Both the position numbers and the translations under genes were made by a program. This document shows, piece after piece, positions 47,541-60,788 of a DNA stretch of 64,000 bases. The notes beneath the pieces are model-generated. The model was not told the origin of the DNA. It did not search any database and worked only from the letters and a program-made list of their open reading frames with translations. How positions within the stretch are numbered: position 1 is the stretch's first letter; every line of letters starts with the position of its first letter. This DNA is from Tipula vernalis (Eukaryota; Arthropoda; Insecta; Diptera; Tipulidae). The stretch spans positions 356,259,053 through 356,323,052 of the forward strand of contig OY282558.1 in assembly GCA_958295665.1 (NCBI GenBank), given 5' to 3'.

Positions 47541-48700
47541 CAGGGTTATTGAACAATGTAATAATGTGTTGTGGCCAATCCACAGCTTCCCTTTACGCAT
47601 CGAGAATTTCGTGAAACTAAACAAATTCAAATTTAATTTTTTTTTTTTACTTTTGTCACTATAACGAAGTTATATTGGGTAAGTATTTTAATCGCGAAAA
47701 AAATGTTGTACCAGATTTTCACATTGTACTAGGATTGTAAACTCGATTAGAAAAATGTCGTGTCCGTCCTTCCATTCACACATTTTTATTATTTTTATTT
47801 TGCCTTGCATTCCCACAAATATTGATAGGTTTGGTCAAAGACACATGTTAGTAACTAATAAGCAGTTTTTTTGCATGTGGTAATCCATCATCTACCAATT
47901 CACAAAATTTGAAGTAAATTGAAGCATAGAGTGAGGGTTATTTTAACAAAAAGTAGAAATATAAGTTTGTTGATCCGTTTACTGAGCTAATGTCGAACTT
48001 TTCGAAGAAATATTTTTCTACTGTCAATACACCTTCCAAATTCGTACAATTGTTTCCAAGGTGTCTTTAAGACAAAAAGTGTAGATTACTTTGATAAAAT
48101 TATTTGATGTTGCTATTCTTGAAATTCGATTAAAAAAGACGCCCGTGATTTTTTAGTGAGATACGTGATTTCAGTCGAAAATTTAAATTGTTTCATGCCA
48201 AAGTCACCGGCAACTTTTTTTGGTGAATTTAAAGAATACGGGCCCAGTAAGCTTTTAAATATCGCAAGTCATTCCCATTTCTGTGACATTGATATTTCTA
48301 TGACGTTTATTGATATTTTAATTGAAATTTCAACGACATGTTGATTGATACATTATCATTGCTTCAACAAAATCGCATTTAAAGGTATAAGTAATTAATT
48401 CTCTTCGTATTAAAGGTCTTATAATAGATCTTAATAGCAAATTACTATGGACGCCTCTAAAATAATATCACCCAGTTATGGTGTAGCAGTTTTAGCGTTT
48501 AGCGATTACTGTTTGATGCATTAAGTAAAGAATTATTCAATTCTCACGTTTCTCACATAATATTGTAATATTGAACAAACGGCAGAAATTTTTAGAAAAT
48601 AAATTTTGTACATTGTAGATGCTCTCTGTACACTTGAGATGTATAAATGGATTAAATTATTAGAGGTTCCCAAATTCTGGGATTATTAAAGTTTGTAATT
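47541..48700. other. AT-rich stretch, nothing recognised
   Basis: A 62-codon frame at 48,156-48,344 has no identifiable domain. No RNA gene or terminal repeat. Confidence 0.4.
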
Positions 48701-48720
48701 GCAACTAGGATAAGTCAGTT

Positions 48721-50620
48721 TTGAGATTCATTTGTATTTATAGGTTCACTAAAAAGGATGTTATTGCTTTCTGTCATGTCTTAGAAACATTGTTGCAAAC
48801 ACTAGAGAACAAAAATATGGTAATTCTTGGCCATCTTAATAAGAAACTGCTAAATACCGTTGTATACTTCAACTATCTATCAACTTCGTATGGATTCCTA
48901 AATATTTTGATCATTTGTTTAATAAATCTTGTAATTTTTATCATTTCACTTTTGACAATTTACCAATCATATTTTCCAAACATAATTTAATTAAGTTATA
49001 TATTTGGTCGTGAGCCATAGTCGATAAATTTAACCCGGCAAACGTTCATCTGTTTTACGAGTTAATTATTACAAGCTAAGAGATAATCTCCAAGCTGAAA
49101 ATTGCAAGTCACTTTATTGGAAGTATTGTGAAAATGACTGTAACAAAGCGTGTTATGTAATTTCTTTAACAACTTGCTTTCAAATTAATTAAAATCTTGT
49201 AAGACTCAATATGAAGTCTAAGATTTTAATTAATTGTCTTAATCAATTTAAATGGTGGAAATTATTAATTTAAAGAAATTTTCTTAAAAAATATGGAGAA
49301 ACGCTTCTAATGTTAGGTTAGAAAAATATGTTAAGCTGTTGCCAAACTTTACCCAGACTGTTAAAGAGTAAATTGATGATACTCTTTGTAAAAATTTTAA
49401 CAAAAATCATTTATCGCAAGCTTATATAAAAGTCAATCAACTTACTGTCTGATTACTAGTCCCCAAGAGATATCCGAAAAATTTAACAGTTTTTTAATTA
49501 ATTTTAATTCTGATTTATTTTCCAAATTGAGTAAAGATTTTAAAACTTCAATCGTTCTATTCTTTGTTGTTCTGATAATTGTAGCAACTCGTGCGTGCTT
49601 CTTCGAACAAGTAAAATCTTTTGAAATTACTGCAGAAATCAATCAATTAAAAACCAAAACATCTGATGGTTTTGATGACGTTGAAAATTTGATTGTTAAA
49701 AACTGTTGGTGGTATTTGTTAGATCTTTAGAAGTCTCTGTTTAATTTGGTTTCAAAAGTGGGGTGGTTCCAGATAAGCTAAAGATGTACTTCCTATTTAT
49801 AAAAAGGGTGATGCAGAGAAGCTTACCAACTACAGACCTGCTTCTACTTATGTTAAATGTGTTTTTCAAAATTATTTAAAAAAATCCATCAAAAAACACT
49901 TTTCATATTTAAAAAAAAAAATTTTTTTGAATAGTAATAAGTTTGATATTGCTGGGGAATCCAAGTCACAAGCCGTTTGGCATTTTTAAGGTGTATTTAG
50001 TTGTCTATTAACAATTTACATAAACCTATGGCATTGACTTATGAATCCCAAAATTTTGTAGGAACTCAACAGGGCGATCAAAGTGATCTAGACACCAACT
50101 TGCCGCCAGTAATAAATCAAATGTTATATGCATTTTGGGTGACCTAGCACTAACATTCATCCAAACTCTTTGAGATATCTTGTTTACTCTAACGGTTTTA
50201 AATGTTTAGGACATACAATTAGCTCACGCAGCTTAATTGGATCTCTCATCTGAACAATTTTAGGAAAAATTTTGTCTCTGCGGTGGACACAACCTTTATA
50301 ATCTTCGCCCAGCACAACGGTTTTTCTATTCTAAGGAAACTATTTCATGCCCGCATAGAATCGTTAACAATGTATGGTATTTCCAGTTGGGGTAGAATTT
50401 CTTTCGGTCTAAGAAAATCTATGCAAAGCACAGAAAGTAATCGTTAAATTAATCTATGATTCTCCGAAAACTATGCCCACTATTCCATTGTTTCGAAAAA
50501 TAAGAGTGCTACTGCTCAGGTAACTTTATGTATTTAAAGTATTAATAATATCCATTCAACGTAACAATAATCAATATGACCGAATAAACTTAACATACAA
50601 TTTTAGAAATCCAAACAAAT
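48721..50620 (+). pseudogene. Non-LTR retrotransposon ORF2 relic, heavily decayed
   Basis: A third non-LTR family. The 48,721-48,990 frame has an endonuclease-like ENKNMVILGHLNKKLL (the GDxN aspartate is H). Further on, in changing frames: a linker (49,527-49,730), YKKGDAEKLTNYRPAS at 49,795-49,850 (RT motif region), a stretch resembling LPPVINQMLYA near 50,100, HLNNFRKNFVSAV near 50,250 and ESLTMYGISSWG near 50,349-50,385, which is the C-terminal RT/thumb region. The catalytic DD box is lost or unreadable. Many stops and frameshifts: an old copy. Confidence 0.75.
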
Positions 50621-53578
50621 TTTTCGGTTCCCCGTAATGAAAAATTAGAATGTTATACTTATAAATACACCTTACTGGTTTCATATTTTACAAACTAGGT
50701 AAAAATCGTCTCATTTAAGCCAAACTACAATGTGAAAGAGAAACTCGGTTATTGTGGTTTAGCAGTGATAACATTGAGGAATATTTACAATGTTTTGAGC
50801 CTTGAGGAATTAATTTATTTACAGGAAGATTATAGTGTCAGTAGCTGAGCTTCCAATACGTGAATGACTTTTCTGTTTGCAAATTGTTTAATTAATATTT
50901 TATCAACTACTAGAATTAGTGTACATTTTAGTTCTTTTATTATTATTTAAAAATTGAAAGTCTCCATCGGTCCTTAGCTTAACCACAGACTTTAGTCTAA
51001 AGGAGCCTAACTTTATTTCGTATATAACGCGATTTATTTTTAGTTAGCTAGCTATATAATTTATATACTGACAAATTGCTTACCACATCTAAAATTATAG
51101 CGCAGTACACTTGAATATGTACACTTAAATAATATTGCACTTTCGAAAAAAGCTTCTGTTATACCGTTATCCGCTTATTTGATAAATGGTCGGCTCTGCT
51201 GCAACCGGCGTACTAATATCTTAATTCAAATTATTATCTGCTGTTTCTTTGGCTAGTAGCTAAAATGAAAAGAAATGAGAACAAAACTGGAGAACTATCG
51301 GACTTGTTGAATGATGTAATGAACCGAGGTGAAATCAGGTTTCTTTTCGTGTTGCAGAGGATTATCACTTTTTTTCTAGACTATAGAACTACTTCATGAA
51401 AAATGAATAAAATCTGACGCGATGTAGCTTTCCCTTGAAAGGCTTCATACATTTTCCATACATTACAAGTCCAACAGTTCTTACAATTTTTGTTCTTATT
51501 TCTTTTCATTCCAGCTACTGGCCGCGGAATCATTAGATAATAATTTGAATAAGGATAGTAGCACGCTGGTTGTAGAACCGACATTAAAGGGTATCATATT
51601 AATCTAACGAATAAATTTATAATTGTAACGGAAGCTAATTTTTTTAGTAAAACTGTATTATCAGTTCGGAACTGGTCATTAATTCTCTTATTATTAGAAA
51701 AAAATATTAGCTTCGTATAATTATTCTACATTGTATTAATACACAACTATACACATTTTCAATTAACATTTTTCAAGATAGTAGTTTACTAAGCTTTTAA
51801 GAAAAAATCTTTTGTTTTTTTAAAATTTAATTTTAACATAATTAAAAGATGAACATTTTCTATTCAACAATTTTAAAAAATAAGAGAGATGTAGCAAATA
51901 GCTTTGCTTAACATAATACTATGTAAGATAAACTAAAATGTATGTAACATTAAGTATTTTGCACCTTATAATATTTTGCTTTGTATTGTAATCAAAACTT
52001 ATCATCTGTGTAACATGTAAAATATTTATAAACTAAAAATGTTAATAAACAATTTCTCTGCTGTTTTTCATGTCTAAGTATATAAAGGTAGGTGTTATAA
52101 ACAAAAGCATCAATGACAAAAACAAAATTGTTAAAAAAATGTAATACAGAACACAATAATATACTCGAAAGCTTTTTACCTATGTATACCTAGTCACCAA
52201 GTTCTAAAGATTTTTTTTTTTGTGTTATATTATTATTATATTTTAATTAATTTTATCTCTGACATAACATTTATAATTAAAGTGATATTATAAAAATACA
52301 AAACAATACAAAAAAAAAATAAATTATAATTGAATTTTTATATACCATACATCCCCTCCTATATGTAGGTAATAAAAAAAAAGCTTGTTTTTTATATTTG
52401 GTGTAGCAACCCACCTTTTCGTATTAAAATGTGTTTACAGACAGACACACTTGAACACACACCAAAACACATTTCCAGACAATCCAAATAGATTGGAGGT
52501 AGGAGAGAAAGGGGTTGCTATAAAATAAAAATAAAAAAACAATAAAGCTCTTTACTATGTTGGTAAATTACAAAGCTATACAAAACATACTATAAAAGAT
52601 TATTCATAATAAAGGTATTATTGATTTATTAGTTTTTACGTTTTTTATAATGTTAGTTTTATTTATTTTGATTCCTACTAGGTATATTTAATTAAATTTA
52701 ATTGTTCTTGTAAATAATAACTGTAATGGCAAAAAAAATTTTTACTTTGGAAACGAATTAATTTGTAACGGTTTTAAATATATGCTAACACAAGAGTCAT
52801 GCTTTGTTTAACTTTAAGCACAATAAATGTTTTATTTTGTTTTACGTTAATCTTCTCGGTCTCTCTCTTCTCTTATACCATATATTTAAAAATATGATGA
52901 TGGTAATTATGTTCTCTTGAATGCCTATATAAACATCTATAAGCTAAAATAACTTATAACCACCAAAATCGCCTAAAACCATCCTGGTCCAACTACTACT
53001 TGGAAACAAATCCATTCTAGTCTATACGTAGTTGCAAATCGCGCCTAGTCCGTTGTATTCAATGTTTGTCGAAAAACTAATTATCAAACTAAGCCTATTC
53101 CAAGAGATTATGCCAATGTGCAATTGTTAACTTGATTTTATTTTTATGACCTTAGTAAATAATTATTAACGGAAACTACTCTCCTTTGTTCTTTTTTTTT
53201 GGAAGTGATCAGTTGCGCTAATCGGTAAGACTTATAGGAAATTTCCAGACAAAACTGGTAAAGTGGATTCAAACCAAAAAAAAAAAAATTAAATTTTTTC
53301 AAATTTTTACAGCATAAAGCTGATTGTGTATATACGCAAGCTATGATGAGGTGTCTAACTTTGCTTTGATTTGCTTAAAATTCTGTAAATGGTCAGAATC
53401 TAATTAAAATTTAATAATCGCTCATTTCGTGCTATGGAAAATTCTTCCGTCAAGAAATTTATACAATTCATCCTACCGAGCCATAAAAGAACGGTTAGGG
53501 ATAAATTTGGACATAAATCAAGAAAAATCTTAATTTGATGCGTTTAAAGAAAATTAAGTATTCGATAGTCATCCCTTG
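50621..53578. other. AT-rich stretch without recognisable gene
   Basis: A 67-codon minus frame at 51,381-51,584 has a C-x2-C-x4-C cluster but no known domain. No RNA gene or repeat found. If a host exon hides in the window I cannot see it here. Confidence 0.45.
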
Positions 53579-53580
53579 TA

Positions 53581-54704
53581 TTGGGTGTGTTAATATGACT
53601 CTGCCCTTTTTTGTTAAAATAAGACACATTTGCTTGTTTAGAAAATGAAAGAATTTTTTATTGACAGTATGCTCCATTTACAGCTACAACTTTCCCCCAT
53701 TTTTCAGGCTGTTTACGGATCCCCTCTCTGAAAAAATGTTTTGGTTTTTGGAGGCGATCCAATCATTAAGCGAATTTTCGATATCTGCGCAAGAACTGAA
53801 CCGCTCTTCAGAAAGAGACGACTGCATCGACCGGAATAAGTAGTAATCTGAAGGAGCTATGTCTGATGAATACAGCGGGTGGGGTAGAACTTCCCAGTCC
53901 TGTCCTTGTAAATAATTTTTCATAACGTTTGCAACATGTGGTTTTGCATTGTCATGCTGAAAAATTAATTTGTTGTGTCTATTCACCCATTCTGGTCGTT
54001 TTTCCTCTATAGCTCGCTTCAAACGTATTAGTTGTCGTCGGTACACATCGTCAGTGATTGTTTCACCTGATTCCAGCAGTTCATAATATACCACACCTTT
54101 CTGATCCCACCAGATACAGAGCATAACCTTATTTCATATATCGCTTTGGTTGCGATGAACCAGCTTCACCACGCTTCACTAAAGATTTTTGGCGTTTGGG
54201 ATTATCATAATAAATCCATTTTCATCTCCAGTAACTATCCGATGCAGAAAACCTTTTCTTTGTTGTCTTTGAATCATTTGATCAACATTTAATGCTACAG
54301 CCAAGTCTGATTGTGTTTAAGAAGAATCTTCGGCCAATAACGTTTCCAATTCAGCATCTTCAAATTTTTAGGTAGTTTTCCATGCTCTTTATCTTCAATG
54401 CCAAAATCATCATTTTTAAATCGTCGAAACCATTCTTTGCACGTTGTACTCGATGGAGCAAACGATAAGTTTCCGCTGGACTTTTCTTTGCAATAAAATG
54501 ATGTAATAAAACTTACCGCAAATGATGTTTATTTGGAAGATTAAAAAATACTATTTGTTTACAATTCAGCCAAATGTTGTATACTGCGTTTGACAGCTAA
54601 CATCAAGTACTATAGAATACAAGTATTGCTCATTTATAGTTTACGTAAGCAATAAAAACAACGACACCAATTGAGAAAGGGAGGAGTCATATTCACACAC
54701 CCAA
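53581..54704 (-). mobile_element. Mariner element, both ends present, internally decayed
   Basis: Terminal inverted repeats of about 28 bp starting TTGGGTGTGT and continuing AATATGACTC, then CCCTTT; left end at 53,581, right end at 54,704. TA is duplicated outside both ends (53,579-53,580 and 54,705-54,706). The length of 1,124 bp is shorter than the usual 1.25-1.3 kb, so some internal sequence is lost. The transposase reads on the minus strand. Confidence 0.95.
53684..54540 (-). pseudogene. Mariner transposase (DD34D), broken
   Basis: The intact part is a 146-codon frame from 54,124 to 53,684. It has QHDNAKPH (second catalytic aspartate, residue 58) and SSDIAPSDYYLF with the third aspartate at residue 93; 34 residues lie between, the mariner D34D signature. 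Upstream in several frames are the first aspartate (VTGDE, near 54,224, followed by a one-base loss), IYYDNPKRQKS, the WFRRFKN segment near 54,430, and the HTH start near 54,520. The N-terminal helix-turn-helix is incomplete. The protein excises and inserts DNA at TA; this copy cannot be functional. Confidence 0.93.
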
Positions 54705-54849
54705 TACATACATGGTTTTTCACACCATATTGGCTTAACTTTTCACTCAGAGATTTTTCCATCAGCAAAATACATCAATATCACATCAAAAAAAATATTT
54801 TCTAATATTTTTTATTATTATTGCCGTTAATGTGCATGTGAGCGATTAT

Positions 54850-56340
54850 TCACCCCTTGGATCCTAAAAGCTGTGACTTAAACCAAAGCAACCTAGATTA
54901 AACTAAACCATTGCCTAAAAAACGAAGCTTTTATAAAGGAATTATGAACGAGGAAAAACCCAAACTAGTAAAAACCAATATAGCCTTCTTGTATGTTGTT
55001 GTTGTAGGTATATATATATATATGTATATATGTATGTAGAAAACTTTGATATAAATGTTTTTTAATATTTTTGCTTTTTTCATTGAAACACTTGAAGCTA
55101 AAAAATTTTACTAGGGATTACTATGGCGAACAATGAGAAGATTTACCAGTAAAAAAGTTTCTAAAAAATTATGACATATGATTGCATGTCTTTACTCTAG
55201 AAGTATCTGGAACTAGATGCAATAATCGTACCGTGGAAAGGACAGGAAATACAATCATAATTTCGTTAATTTCACATTAGATGCCTATTGTCGACTGTAA
55301 AAGTAGGATAAGCGCCTCCGGGGGGAAACAAATTGAAATGATGCTACTGGCAGAATAACACTAGTCGCTGAGGCGTCGAAAGAAAATTTAGCAATCTGGT
55401 ATTTAAATGTTTTTTTTTAATAATTCATGTATTATTCAGTTAAAAATTTATCCGTTAGGAGGAATACGTGATGCGGCAATCGTAAATTGTGGAATAAACG
55501 AAATTTTGATTGAGTTCGCAATCAGAAACAATACGTGACATTTTTATAAAGAGACCTCCCCCTCTCAATAAACATAACATAGATGACAGCACAAGTTTGT
55601 TAAATAAAATCGAATTAAAAATTATCAGCTTGAAAAATTTCAAGTTGACATTTTTTTAAAAAAGGAAAACAAATTTACAAAAAATATTGAATCGTCGATA
55701 TGCAATGGATACAATTTTTTAAATTTCACTATATGATGATGCTTACTTATTTAAAATATTTTTAAATTTTATAATAAATGTTTTTAAAATGGTTAATTGT
55801 TATTATTTAAAAAAAAAATAAGTTGAAAAAGTGAAATAGCTATGTTTGTCATTTAAGTGAAACATCATGTTTTAAAATTGTCATTTTAACTGTATTTTTA
55901 ATCATTTTAAACTATGAGAACAAAACACAAACTTTATTTTTATTACAAACATGAATAAAATCACGTTCTGCCTGAAAATTCTGACATATTTTACTACATT
56001 TGGGCCTTTAATGGGTTTTTGAAAATGAAAGTGCGGAAAGTATCTTTTACACATAATTAAGTTCTTTTTCTGAAACTAATATTTAGTTAGTACCGATATA
56101 GTCAGTATGGGTCTTGAATTTTGTTGGTAAAAACAACTAGAAAACTTTTATATAAAAGTTTTGGAATATTCGAGCTTTTTCTTTCAAACACTTGAAGCTA
56201 AATGCAGCAATTGTACTATTAATTCCTATAGGAAACAGTTAAAATGTACATACCATTAAAAAAACTTGCTAAAATTATGACGAATGATTGCGGCTCTTAG
56301 ACCTCTGCTCGTTACACACAATCAGGCATTTCTTGATTGG
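54850..56340. repeat. Dispersed diverged repeats, related to 59.4-60.2 kb in inverse orientation
   Basis: The phrase AACGAAGCTTTTATAA-GGAATTA at about 54,919-54,945 recurs, inverted, at 60,150-60,180 together with its neighbours. The ACTTGAAGCTAAA ... AATTATGACATATGATTGC module at 55,090-55,190 recurs at about 56,190-56,300, and parts of it recur inverted at 59,420-59,550. No coding sequence. A 62-codon frame at 55,455-55,643 is unassigned. Confidence 0.5.
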
Positions 56341-57638
56341 TAGCGAAACTATCTAATTTTATAAATGTTTATTGTATAATTAACTAGTAAAAGAAATCTA
56401 TAGTTTTTACGTGTGTTTTATATTTTAAAATGCCGATGTTCAATAATTTTTGATGGAATTTTATGGACTCATATGAAGGGGATTTTATATGTGACTAAAG
56501 GGAGAGAAGGTTTTCAAATATTTTAATCGCTTCTAAATTTACATTTGAATGTAAAATCGGTGAATTAGTATCAGGTTGATACACTGCCTCCTGTTAAGTT
56601 GGGCTAGACCCCCACCCCCCTTTTCCTAAACGAAGGCAAAGCATTTTTAACATACAATCACATATTCGGGCTTATTCGTGGAAAAACACATTTTTTACAT
56701 TTTACAAATGTAAATTATACGCAAAAACTAATACATTTTAAAAATAACGAACAATAATAAGTAATTAACTAAGTTAAATGCTTTAAGGTAATAAATTACG
56801 TTAGGGTAATAAAAATTATCAATACAATAATTAAAAACTTTATTTTAGCCGTTAGTTTTCTACATTAAATTTTTCTATTTTTAATTTATTCCTATCGTCA
56901 CTATTCGATAAAACTACCTAACATCATCTCTTCTTTGGTAAATCTTCAAATAATTTGAAAGTGTAAAGTGTTTATTATAACAAAATATTTTTTAGTATTT
57001 GTTAGTTTTTAATATAACCAATTATATGTCGAAACACATTTTTTTTGTAATACTATCCGTGTAAGGTGCATTGTAAAAATCACAACGAAGTTTTCTGTCC
57101 AATCGTATTTAAATTTATTTTCTCTCTTTCTTTAGTGGCCGCAATCTCCATAAATAGCAATAATTTGTAAAGAACACCTCAAGCTCGGTGTAACAGGTTT
57201 TGCCTGATTAAACTCCGTTCATTCGCCGAATCTCTATTGCTTCTCTGTCCAATACTTCCTATGCTTCCGAGTAATAGTACCGAAACGAATACATTTGGAC
57301 CAGTTAATATAATTTTGTGTTTATTATTATTTATCAAATTTACATTATGGGCATAATATAAAAAAAGAAGTGCGGGGTTGAACTGTTAGTCTTCGACTTC
57401 ATTAAATTTTTTGAAACTAAACCAAATTTAGCTATAGCTCAACATTTATATTGATAAATTTCTTGAAGCTAAGATTGGATTTCAATAAAACGATCAAACT
57501 GTCCAAATCATGCAACTTATTTGACTCAAACGTAGCTTGGAACAATTAACGTTAAATGCATACAGATTTGACTACAATGAAACCAATATTAATTCTGATT
57601 AAGCAAAATGTACTCTCTTAGCTTAAAGCATAGACCTA
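56341..57638. other. AT-rich stretch, nothing recognised
   Basis: No gene seen. The region 57,140-57,290 has a more balanced composition but no open frame or RNA signature that I can name. Confidence 0.4.
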
Positions 57639-57646
57639 TTATTTAT

Positions 57647-59291
57647 ATGCGAATGAAGTTTATCCTAAATTAATAATAGATTTTACAACAACAACAAAAT
57701 TGCGTGTGTATGTGTTTTAAAAAGCATACATTCGGGTGAATTTATTATATGCACAAAGAAAAATGCATTAAAATCAAATATTTGAACTTAATGCTGAAAT
57801 AACAAAAATCCAAATACACAAAATTTTTTAAGAATTAAACTATTTGGGATTTCACAAAGCTAATCTCATTAAATTTAATAATGGATCAAGGAGTTTACCT
57901 ATTAATCGACAATGTTTGACAATTGAAATTTTAATCTTATCCATGTATAAGAAAGCTTTCTTCTGTTGGCACACATCCCACTATGATAATCAGATAGGCC
58001 TATGCGTATAATTTTAACATGCATATCCGCTAAAATTTTGTAATGGGTTTACCTATTGAAATATCGATTATTCGAAAACTTGAAGAATTGGGAATTATCC
58101 ATATTTAAGAAAATCGATATCTTAAAACTTTCTTCTATCGGCAAATATCCCACTATGATTATTAGCTAGGCCTATGTGTGTAGTATAATCATACATATTT
58201 GCTAAAATTTCATATTGGGTTTACCTATTGAAACAACAATTATTCGAAAACTTGAAAATTTGGATATTATGATGAGAATATCGATGTCTTAAAACTTTGT
58301 TTTATCGGCAAACATATCACTATGATTTTCCGATAGGCCTATGTGTGTAGTATAATCATGCATATTTGCTAAAATTTGATATTGGGTTTACCTATTGAAA
58401 CAACAATTATTCGAAAACTTGAAAATTTGGATAATATGCATATCTAAGAAAATCGATATCTTTTAAGATATCGATTTTCTTAGATATGCATAATATCATA
58501 TTTTTCAATTAAACGAATAACCGAAGTTTCAATAGGTAAACCCAATATCAAATTTTAGCAAATATGCATGATTATACTGCACACATAGACCTATCGAAAA
58601 ATCATTGTGATATGTTTGCCGATAGAAGAAAGTTTTAAGATATCGATTTTCTTAGATATGCATAATATCCAAATTTTCAAGTTTTCCAATAATCGATATT
58701 TGTATAGGTAAACCCAATATGAAATTTTAGCAAATGTGCATGATTATACTACATACATAGACCTATCGAAAAATCATAGTCAGATGTTTGCCGATAGAAG
58801 AAAGTTTTAAGATATCGATTTTCTTAAATATGGATAATTCCCAATTTTTCAAGTTTTCGAATAATCAATATTTCAATATGTACGAGTAAACCCATTAAAA
58901 AATTTTAGCGGATATGCATGTTAAAAGTATACGCATAGGCCTATCTGATTATCATAGTGGGATGTTTGCCAACAGAAGAAAGCTTTCTTATACGTGGATA
59001 AGATTAAAATTTCAATTGTCAAACGTTGTCGATTAATAGGTAAACTCCTTGCTCCATTATTTAATTTAATGAGATTAGCTTTGTGAAATCCCAAATAGTT
59101 TAATTCTTAAAAAATTTTGTGTATTTGGATTTTTGTTATTTCAGCATTAAGTTCAAATATTTGATTTTAAAGCATTTTTCTTTGTGCATATAATAAATTC
59201 GCCCGAATGTATGCTTTTTTAAACACATACACACGCAATTTTGTTGTTGTTGTAAAATCTATTATTAATTTAGGATAAACTTCATTCGCAT
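57647..59291. mobile_element. Foldback element C: long palindrome of ~170-bp subrepeats with 8-bp target duplication
   Basis: The two halves are reverse complements along about 1.64 kb, pivoting at about 58,463 on GATATCTT-TT-AAGATATC. The outer 350 bp of each arm is unique, with ends GCGAATGAAGTTTATCC. The inner part of each arm is a tandem array, for example ATTCGAAAACTTG at 58,069, 58,241 and 58,408 (period about 170 bp), with TAGGCCTATG, GGGTTTACCTATTGAAA and AATCGATATCTTAAAAC. TTATTTAT flanks both ends (57,639-57,646 and 59,292-59,299), a possible 8-bp target duplication in AT-rich context. Non-coding. The architecture is that of Drosophila FB elements, although no sequence relation is claimed. 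Confidence 0.9.
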
Positions 59292-59299
59292 TTATTTAT

Positions 59300-60734
59300 C
59301 TATTTTTACAATTCATTTAAATACGTTCTGTCATAAAAAAATATTTCAAACCGTCAGAATAATTTTACACATTTCAAAATAAAATAAACAGTATAATAGC
59401 AGAGCCTTCTAGAGTATAGAGCCGTAATAATTATGACGTATTTTTAGAAGTTTTTTTAGTGGTATAACTTTTCACTGATTTCCATAGGAATCCATAATAA
59501 AAATGGTGTTTTGCAGCTTTAAGTTTTTCAATAAAAAAAGCTAAAATATTATAAACAACAATATAAAAGAAGGCTAAATTGATATTAAGTAACTATTAAT
59601 TGCAGAAATAATAAAATTAAATTATTTCTAAAATATATTTTTCGAAGTTTCATTTTGAAAATTAGATCAAAATTGGCTTGCTAAATTTATCTTTAGGTTT
59701 ACTAGTATACGTCAGATGTCTAAAATATTTACAGAAAAATACGAAAAAAGGTTATTTAATCACAAAACTAATACACGTTCTAAATATAGTAGGTATTTTG
59801 TGAATTTGTTGTACTTTTCCTATTTTTTTACTTGAAATTTCCCCAGTTAGTAATTTTTGGTATGATTTTACAAAATTTTCCCTGCCATCACTGCCATCTA
59901 TGTAATGTATAATGACTAATTGACCAAACAAATTGTAGTGAGCTTTTATTTTAATTTGACCAACACAAGAAAACGAAAACAATTTACTTTTGCGATATTC
60001 ATATATGTTGAAATTCAAACATTTGTGAAAGTATTTCAGGAATCATAATTAAGAATTTGTAACGTTTTCATTTAAAAATTGATCTCGGGAAAAACTGATT
60101 CCAAATATGTTTTGTATGTTTTACTATGAAAAGTTTGGTTATTCCCTCGTTTCTAATTCCCTTATAAAAGCTTCGTTTTTTTGACTATGGCTTTGTATAT
60201 TTAAGGTTGCTTTGGTAATAGTGACAATATATTAAATAAATTTGATAATAGGTAGCGTTTACACCAAAAAAAAAAGTTTACGAAATTTCAATTTAATGCA
60301 GGGCTTCGAACTGAACCTTAACACGAACCTGTTTCAGCTCCGGTCCAGTAATTTTTGATAGTTTTGTGAGGCCCATAAAAATGACAGAAAATAAATTATT
60401 ATACACCAAAATAGTTTCAACGCCACAAACACAACAAATTCATTTAAAATAAAATTCATTAAGGGGTAAATTGGGAAAAATAATTTGTTTCTTAGAGTTT
60501 TTCTATAAAAAATTTATAGACCAATTTATTTGAAATTTTGTACATTAATTCAGAGTGAGGTTTAAGTAATACATAAAAACTTGTTTTAATCAGTTATACG
60601 GCTGTATCTAAAGACAATACCAAGACAATAAAATGGTTATAGTTAACCTTTGCCATAAGAAATTACAAAAATTTGAAAAAGAAACAAAATGGCGGTTATT
60701 TGGATAAAAACGTTTTTCCCGGAAATTTTTAATT
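59300..60734. other. Spacer with inverse copies of 54.9-56.3 kb repeats
   Basis: Holds inverted relatives of the repeats listed at 54,850-56,340, plus a TTTGTCATAAAAA-TATTTCA...TAATTTTACACA module at 59,325-59,380 that recurs at 62,117-62,180. An 88-codon minus frame at 59,752-60,018 has no known domain. Confidence 0.45.
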
Positions 60735-60787
60735 TATTTACTATAAAATGGTTTAAGAGACCAGTACTTGCTTTCAGTCATCTAATG
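60735..60787 (-). pseudogene. trnK: Mitochondrial tRNA-Lys, truncated (NUMT)
   Basis: Starts CATTAGATGACTGAAAG at 60,787 and covers acceptor 5' strand, D arm and anticodon arm with the CTCTTAA loop (anticodon CTT). The T arm and 3' acceptor strand are missing. Position directly after COX2 is as in insect mitochondria. Confidence 0.85.
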
Positions 60788-60788
60788 A

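Noticed and set aside
57647..59291. CRISPR-like array because of regularly spaced repeats
   Set aside because: Repeats are ~170 bp, mirrored in a palindrome and in a eukaryotic genome; spacers are not unique. It is a foldback element.
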